Assembly: GCA_905183005.1 (NCBI GenBank) | Contig: CAJJDO010000046.1 | Span: forward strand, 324,255 to 388,254 | From: Paramecium pentaurelia | Lineage: Eukaryota > Ciliophora > Oligohymenophorea > Peniculida > Parameciidae | Direction: 5' to 3' | Length of the DNA stretch: 64,000 nt | Shown: one piece after another, positions 57,703 through 64,000 of the stretch | How the letters are laid out: each line of letters opens with the position of its first letter | Numbering within the stretch: the first letter of the stretch is position 1 | Position numbers and translations under genes: made by a program | Notes under the pieces: model-generated | The model's database searches: none | What the model was told of the DNA's origin: nothing | Seen by the model: only the letters and a program-made list of their open reading frames with translations

Positions 57703-58229
57703 ATTTTGTGAATACTATCATTTATTCTCTTAAAATTTCTTAGGATCTAATTTCATCTTCATTATCTAATTCATCATTTTTAAAGAATCATCTTAATTAG
57801 AAAATGTGAGAGAACTGATGTTTATACTACATTAATACAATTGTTCTAAATTGAAATATAATTCTTAATTACATTAATAATTTTATAAGAATATTCTTTT
57901 AATATAATTATTTATTGATTCTTAATACATGGTTCAATTACTATATGAAATCATAATAATCAACTTGAAGTTCCTCATATTCATTTATATTTATTATAAT
58001 CATTATAGACAATAGTCTTTTAAAAAAGAATCAAAATTCAAATCAGACTATATTCTTTCATATTCTTCAATATTCTATGTATTTGGATTCAATTTAATTC
58101 CCTACATATATTAATCAAATAAGAATGTAATAAAATGATTTATAACTTAATGTTAGATAAGAAATTAAAATCCTATTTAATTATTTAGTTCCTTTCTTTT
58201 TTGTTATTTAAATCCAAAGTTAAAGCCAT
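57703..58229 (-). pseudogene. Decayed gene remnant
   Basis: On the minus strand an ATG at 58229 opens MALTLDLNNKKERNQIIKQD. Later pieces in other frames read GIKLNPNTQNIEEYERIQSD followed by LNFDSFLKDYC, then EYEELQVDYYDFIQQLNHVL, then SLKNDELDNEDEIRSQEILR. These look like parts of one protein but are separated by frame changes and in-frame TGA that canonical introns do not fix. It lies between the kinase stop and the surface antigen stop. Family unknown. Confidence 0.45.
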
Positions 58230-58504
58230 ATAATCAAAGACTTATAGTATTTTTGTTGATAAAATAATTGATTTTCTTTATTATATCAATTGAGATACTA
58301 TTTTTCTATTTTCTAAGCTATGGCTTTACTTTCTTTGAATATATTTATTAAATACATCATTAGAAGGCTTGATATTTTAAATTTAATGTCTAAAATTTAA
58401 ATCTCAATATTTTGTAAAAGAGAGTGTATGATAAATTAATTTTTGATCATATTGTATATATATTATAATATATTTTAAATAATCTATTTTTTTCATAGAA
58501 TTTA

Positions 58505-61500
58505 TCATAATTAGAACATTATCAATGGAAACATGAGCAAGATTTATGCATAAGTGTCTGTTGTGGTATTATTTGTGCTATTAGTATTATTAGGTGGAAT
58601 AACTATGGAATTACATTTTTCACATAGATTCGAGGCACTATTCCAAGTATATGTTTTGAGACTAGAATCGAAACAAGTTGAAGCTGACAATTAATTCGAA
58701 TCACCAACTACACAACCAGAAGCAGTTGCTACACAAATTGTAATTGATTTTTCATCAAAACTATATATTGGTTTACAAATTTATCCATTTGCTACAGTGG
58801 CACATGTATGATTAATACAAGATGTTACATTATTTTCATTTTGAGATGAAACTAAAAATTGACAAGTATTAAATTTTGATTTACATGCTACTCCATCAGA
58901 ATTAGCTTATTCACAAGAAGTCATTAAAGCACAACTTCCATTATTAGGATCAGTTTTAGATGGTGTGAATACACAAATTCCATCTATTCCACCTGAATTA
59001 CATGCAACTTTTGTTTTATATGTAGCACATTAACTTTTAGTAATGCAATATGTTCCATTTGAGATACATGATTAATTCCTTAATTTACAAATTTCTGATG
59101 TTACATCATAGAAATCTGAACAAACTTTAACTCTACATGATTTAACACCTTATACTTATCCTGATGGGAATGTATATATACACTCACCATCTGTGCCATA
59201 ATAACATCCTTATTCTTTATATGAACTACATAAACCAATTTCATCACAATTAGTTCCATTTGTAGTACATTTAGTAGCTGCTTAAAATGCATTACATTTT
59301 GAATGACTTGTAATTTCTATAGCTGTTGCTACTGTAGCATCTGTACATTTCCTCAATCTACATTATCCACTTTACCAAAAACATACTCCATCAGTACCAA
59401 CAGAACCACAACTGATTTCTGTAAGATAACCTGAACATGTAGTTTTTTCAATACAACCAACACCATCAGATATACATAATGTTGAGAATTGTTAACAGAG
59501 TTCTTTTGTTGTTCCATTACCATCACTACATTTAGTAAATTATGTACAATGAGCAGCACTATTTAATGTAGCAGCTACCCATCCACATTATCCATTAGTA
59601 CCAATTTAACAACTAGTTGGATTTGTATATTTAGCACATGGTGCAATAGCAATACAATTATTTCCATTACTTGTACAACTTTTGGAATATTTATTACATT
59701 ATCCATATGATACTCCATTAATATCAGTACATTTTGTATATGTTATACATTGAGATTAAAACCATAAACATGTATTGCCATTATAATCAATAGTGCATTT
59801 TTCTTTAATCAAAACTTCCTCACATTTGTATTATAAATTAATGCAACCTTTACCATTTGTCACACAATAGCTTAAGAATTCTTAACATTTTGTATCAGTT
59901 GTAAGTTATTAACTTGCATCAGAACAATCCAACTTTCTACATGTTGTCTTATTCCAAACACAAATACCTCCTTAATCAGTAGTTTTTGCAGCAGAACAAA
60001 TAGCAGCTGTAGTATAGGATGAACATGAACCAATAGATATACATCCCTTACCTTTACTTGTACACAATTTGTATAATTAATTACAATCTTCATGTGTAGA
60101 TATACTCTCTGAAGCATCTTCACATTTCCAATTTCTACAAAGTCCAACATTTGTTACTTTATTAATTTCCCATGCACATCTACCAATTGCAGTACTAACA
60201 GGAGTATTAACACAAACAGATTATGATTTTAAAGCACTACATTCAGTTTATAAATCTCTACAATTTCCAATATATCCACAGGATTCTTTACTTTTACATG
60301 CCTTTTCAGTTTAAACATCTTCACATTCTACACTAGAAACACAACCAAATCCATTTGTAACACATCCTTCTTTAAATGTATTACATAATTCATCAGTATC
60401 ATAATTGTTTGGAGCTTCATTACATTATACAGAAACACAAGATGAGATAGTAGTAGAACTTGTACCTTTACAAGGTTTGTCAGTAGCTGAGAACATTGCA
60501 CATGATTTGATTGTACCTTAGAAAGATGAACATGGTTATGGTGATACACAACCTTATCCTTTAGTTATACATCCTTTAAGAAAATCATCACATTCTTGAT
60601 CAGTTGTTGCACTTAAATTATGAGTACAAACTCTATTGACACAAGCAATTAAAGGTGTAGCTGTACTAGAATTCCAACATTATCTAATACCATTTTCTCC
60701 TTTAAATTTACTACATTCTGCTTATGTTCCTGTATATTAAGTACATTTAGCTGTTGCATCAATACATCCTCTACCTTTTGTAACACATCCAACTTAAAAT
60801 TCTTTGCATAAATCATCAGTATTTGATGTTGTATCATCTGAACATAATCTGTCTCTACATTATTAAGTAGAAGTGGCATTGCTACTATTCCAACATTTTT
60901 TAGAATTACCTATAAATTAAGAACAAGTAGATTAATTTCCAATATAACTTGTACATGGTTCAGTTTAGGCAATACATCCTTTTCCTCTAGTTACACATCC
61001 AGTCATAAATTAATTACATTAAATATCATTAACACCATCCATATTATCATAACAGTTTTTAACTGTACATGAACCAGTTGAATCTGCACCTTTACATTTT
61101 ATAGAATTTCCAACAAAGGAAAGACAACTTGATGTAGTTCCAATATATTATGAACAAGAAACTGTAGATTCAACACAACCTTTACCAGAAGTTCTACATC
61201 CTGTTAAAAATGCATCACATTCTTAATCTGTCATTGCAGTTGTATTGTGAGTACATTATCTAACTACACAAGTTCCTTAACCATATGCTAACCAACATTT
61301 ACCTCCAGAAGTAGTTCTTAGATTTTAACATTATGAGGCAGAAAGATTTGTATATTGTGAACATGTATCTTACATATTAAAACAACTAACACCATCATAT
61401 GTACATGTTGATAAATGATCAGAACAAGTGGTGTAATTAGGATTAATGACACTATTGGCACAATTTCTATTTTCACAAGTTCCAACAGAAGATGAAGATT

Positions 61501-64000
61501 TCCAACATTTTACTCCAGATGTAGTAGAAGTATTTTAACAAGCACTTTAAGTAAAACTAGTATATGAAGTGCAACTGGCTAAACTATCAACACAAATTGA
61601 TCCATTGAATCTACAAGTGGAAAGATGAGTAACACAAGTCTAAGCACTTGCATTTTCGACTGAATTACTACATAATCTTGTAGTACATTATTATGGTACA
61701 TTAAATGGAATCCAACAAAGTCCACCTGAAGTAGTAGTTACTGATTTACAAGCATCAGAAGAGAATCCAGTATAGAGACTACAATCATTCCTTTGATCAA
61801 CACATTATGTTCCATTGAATCTACATGTTGACATATGTTCAACACATTTTGTAGCTGAATAAGTTAATAATACATTAGAACATAGTCTACTTTCACATGT
61901 TCCAACATCACTAGTTGTTTTCCAACATTTAGTGACACCATCATCTAAAGTAGTTTCTCTGCATGCATTTTAAGTAAATGATGTATATAAATTACAAGCA
62001 TTTTATGAATCTGTACATGATGTTCCATTATATCTACATGAAGCTTTATGTGCAGCACAATTAATTAAATTTGGTGCAGTTACAGTATTACTACATTATC
62101 TAACTTGACAAGTAGTTGAATTTACATCTTCTTACCAACATTTCTCAAATGATGTAGTTATAGCTACTTTACAAGCAGCTACACTAAAATCAGTATATGA
62201 AGTACAAGAACTAACTGTAGAAACACATTTAGTTCCATCGTATATACATGATGATAAATAGTTTAAACAAAATTCTGCGGAAAATGTATTAGGTTCAATT
62301 AATTAAGTAGTGATAGCTGAACATGTTCTAGCTTAACAACTATCATTAGTAGTTGATTTATTCCAACATACACCTGAAGCAGTATTCATTGCACTCCTAC
62401 AGGCCAATGATGTAAAATTAGTATATAAATCACAAGTTGCTTATTTTTCAACACAATTAGCCCCAGTAAATACACAACCAGATAAAAATTGATCACATTC
62501 AATTTAACTATTAGCTGGCCCTTTTTGAGCACAAGTTCGAGTCAAACAATTACCACTTCCACTACCTAAATAGCATAATCCACCTGATACTGTAGTAATC
62601 TATTAACATATTGTATAATTTAAATTAGAATAGGATGTACAAGATGCTTCTGCATCTATACATATAGTACCATTAAATCTACATGTTGATAAATAATTAG
62701 TGCAAGCAATATTGTTAGCTGGATTAGTAACATCAGAACATCTTCTATTCATACAATTATTTTTGCGAACACATGGTTACAAATTACCTTTAAATATTTA
62801 ACATTGATCTTCATTTCCTTAATAAGATGTACATAATTCAGTATTCTCAATACATCCAATACCTTTGGTAACACAACCAGATAGAAATTAATTACAAGCC
62901 TCATCACTTGTAGAAGTAGTATCTTATGAACATTATTTATCAACACAACTAGAACCACCAATCCACCAACATCTTTTATTATTCCCTTTAAATCCTTAAC
63001 AATCTGTAGTACTATTTCCTGCATAAGATGAACAAGGTTCACTTTTACTAATACATCCTGTTCCCTTACTTACACAATTGTTTAAAAATTGATTACATTA
63101 TATATCATCAGTTGCAGTAGTATTATCACTACATTACAAATTCCTACAATTAGATGTTACTCCATTATCTTAATAACATTTTATTGTCCCATTTACTCCA
63201 TTATATGTACTACAATTTTCCTGATTTCCATAATATATATTACACTAAGATGAACTATCAATACATCCACTATTGCCTTAGAATTTGCATCCAGTCATAT
63301 GTTCATCACATTATGTTTGACTTGTTGCAGTTGTATTACTCACACATGTCACATCAATACATGCAGCATTACTAACACTTGTACTAGTACATTTGATTCC
63401 ATTTCCTTTAAAATTGATACATGTATCTTTATTCCCAGTATATTAATTACATGGGGCAGTTATAGATATACATCCTTATGAATTTGTAACACAATTTTCT
63501 AAGAAGATATTGCAATCCTCATCTTTTGTATATGTAATAGGAGCATCACTACAAAGTCTTTGTCTACAAATTCCATTTACCCATTAACATTTAACATTAT
63601 TTGCTAAATTATTATTACATAAACTAATTGTATTATAAAATTAACAACTAGTTTTTGTAACACAAATTTAATTCCATTAACATTAACTACTACCTTAACA
63701 ACTTATCTCTGCAATTGTTGATGTACACAATGTTTTTTCAACACAACCATTACCATTAGTTAAACATCCACTCTAAAATCCAGAACATTAATCATGACTT
63801 GTATATGTTACAGGTGCATTTGAACAAATCTAAGCCTTACAAGCAGATGTTGTATCTCCAACACCATAACAATTACCCTCACTTCCTATAAATTTAGAAC
63901 AACTACTTGCTGTACCACTGTAAGTAGTACAAGACAATCTATTACTTACACATCCTAAACCAGTTGTCACACATCCATATTAATAATCTTTACAATCTAA
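58505..64000 (-). CDS. Paramecium surface antigen (immobilization antigen), GPI-anchored, 5' part missing
   Basis: Open for 1832 codons on the minus strand with no TGA until 58505-58507; the start lies right of the window. Cysteines recur with near-constant spacing in units such as CTSYTSFTQSACQNTSTTSG-type and GCVTKGIGCIENTELC-type blocks, with conserved Trp (KCW) and RxC pairs. This matches the Paramecium surface antigen domain. Central units (about 61,300-62,700) are the most alike. The C-terminus has Asn/Thr-rich NNTNSTNNTTTDTYAQ followed by hydrophobic ILLMFPLIMFQL, a GPI-attachment tail. Such proteins coat the cell and cilia and are expressed one at a time. Confidence 0.95.

Noticed and set aside
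58533..58810. Plus-strand frame starting MSKIYAQVSVV with a signal-like hydrophobic run
   Set aside because: The minus strand here encodes the cysteine-periodic antigen and its GPI tail in a frame continuous for 5.5 kb. The plus-strand hydrophobic run is its complement.
1..64000. TGA as tryptophan or selenocysteine in some frames
   Set aside because: In conserved genes TGA occurs only at the end or inside introns. In-frame TGA occurs only in segments that are otherwise broken. MsrA uses Cys.
1..64000. Bacterial or viral origin of the AT-rich DNA
   Set aside because: Spliceosomal-type introns, NSF, ISWI, complex I, trichocyst and surface antigen genes all point to a ciliate nuclear genome.

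Overview
The window is macronuclear DNA of a ciliate, almost certainly a Paramecium. Three things in the sequence say so. (1) Reading frames open for hundreds of codons only if TAA and TAG are read as glutamine and TGA is the sole stop. (2) Gene after gene is repaired by removing introns of only about 20-32 nt that begin GTA and end TAG or AAG. (3) The gene content is typical: a trichocyst matrix protein, a giant cysteine-periodic surface antigen with a GPI-type tail, and many ciliary genes. Under the standard code the region looks nearly gene-free. All CDS calls here are hand translations with TGA as the only stop. Coordinates run from start codon to stop codon and include introns. Genomic length minus proposed introns is a multiple of three unless stated.

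Layout. 1-10 kb: a scrambled coding-like segment at the left edge, then an axonemal dynein-associated protein (DNAI7/CASC1-like), a small Lys-rich protein, GOT1, a CFAP107-like tubule inner protein candidate, a second scrambled segment and two hypothetical or coiled-coil proteins. 10-22 kb: NDUFS4 of complex I, a P5B-type ATPase, and two paralogous two-membrane-segment proteins flanking an ISWI remodeller. 21.7-32 kb: NSF, a CaMK-like kinase, an LRR protein, ribosomal protein eL24, hypothetical proteins and a PP2C phosphatase. 32-45 kb: an EB1-type CH-domain protein, an RRM plus Gln-rich coiled-coil protein, glycerate 3-kinase, several small genes (one convergent pair overlaps), a P-loop protein, a multi-membrane RING protein, a frame-damaged RING-H2 gene and an N-myristoylated-type protein. 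45-54 kb: a tubulin tyrosine ligase-like enzyme, a coiled-coil protein, a GPCR-PIPK fusion, MsrA, a second PP2C and a trichocyst matrix protein. 54-64 kb: a mitochondrial pyruvate carrier subunit, 1.3 kb of AT-rich sequence with no gene seen, a kinase with an unusual N-lobe, a decayed gene, and the 3' 5.5 kb of a surface antigen running off the right edge.

There is no operon logic. Neighbours are unrelated housekeeping, ciliary, secretory and signalling genes on both strands, packed with gaps of tens to a few hundred bases. Membrane traffic (GOT1, NSF, trichocyst protein), cilia (DNAI7, CFAP107-like, TTLL) and phospho-signalling (two kinases, two PP2C, GPCR-PIPK) are well represented. I saw no CRISPR array, transposon, tRNA or rRNA. 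I found no clearly new multi-gene system. The most unusual items are the GPCR-PIPK fusion, the Gln-repeat protein written largely in TAA/TAG codons, the paralogue pair with unequal introns, the P5B ATPase with an altered M4 motif, and the recurrent scrambled gene remnants.
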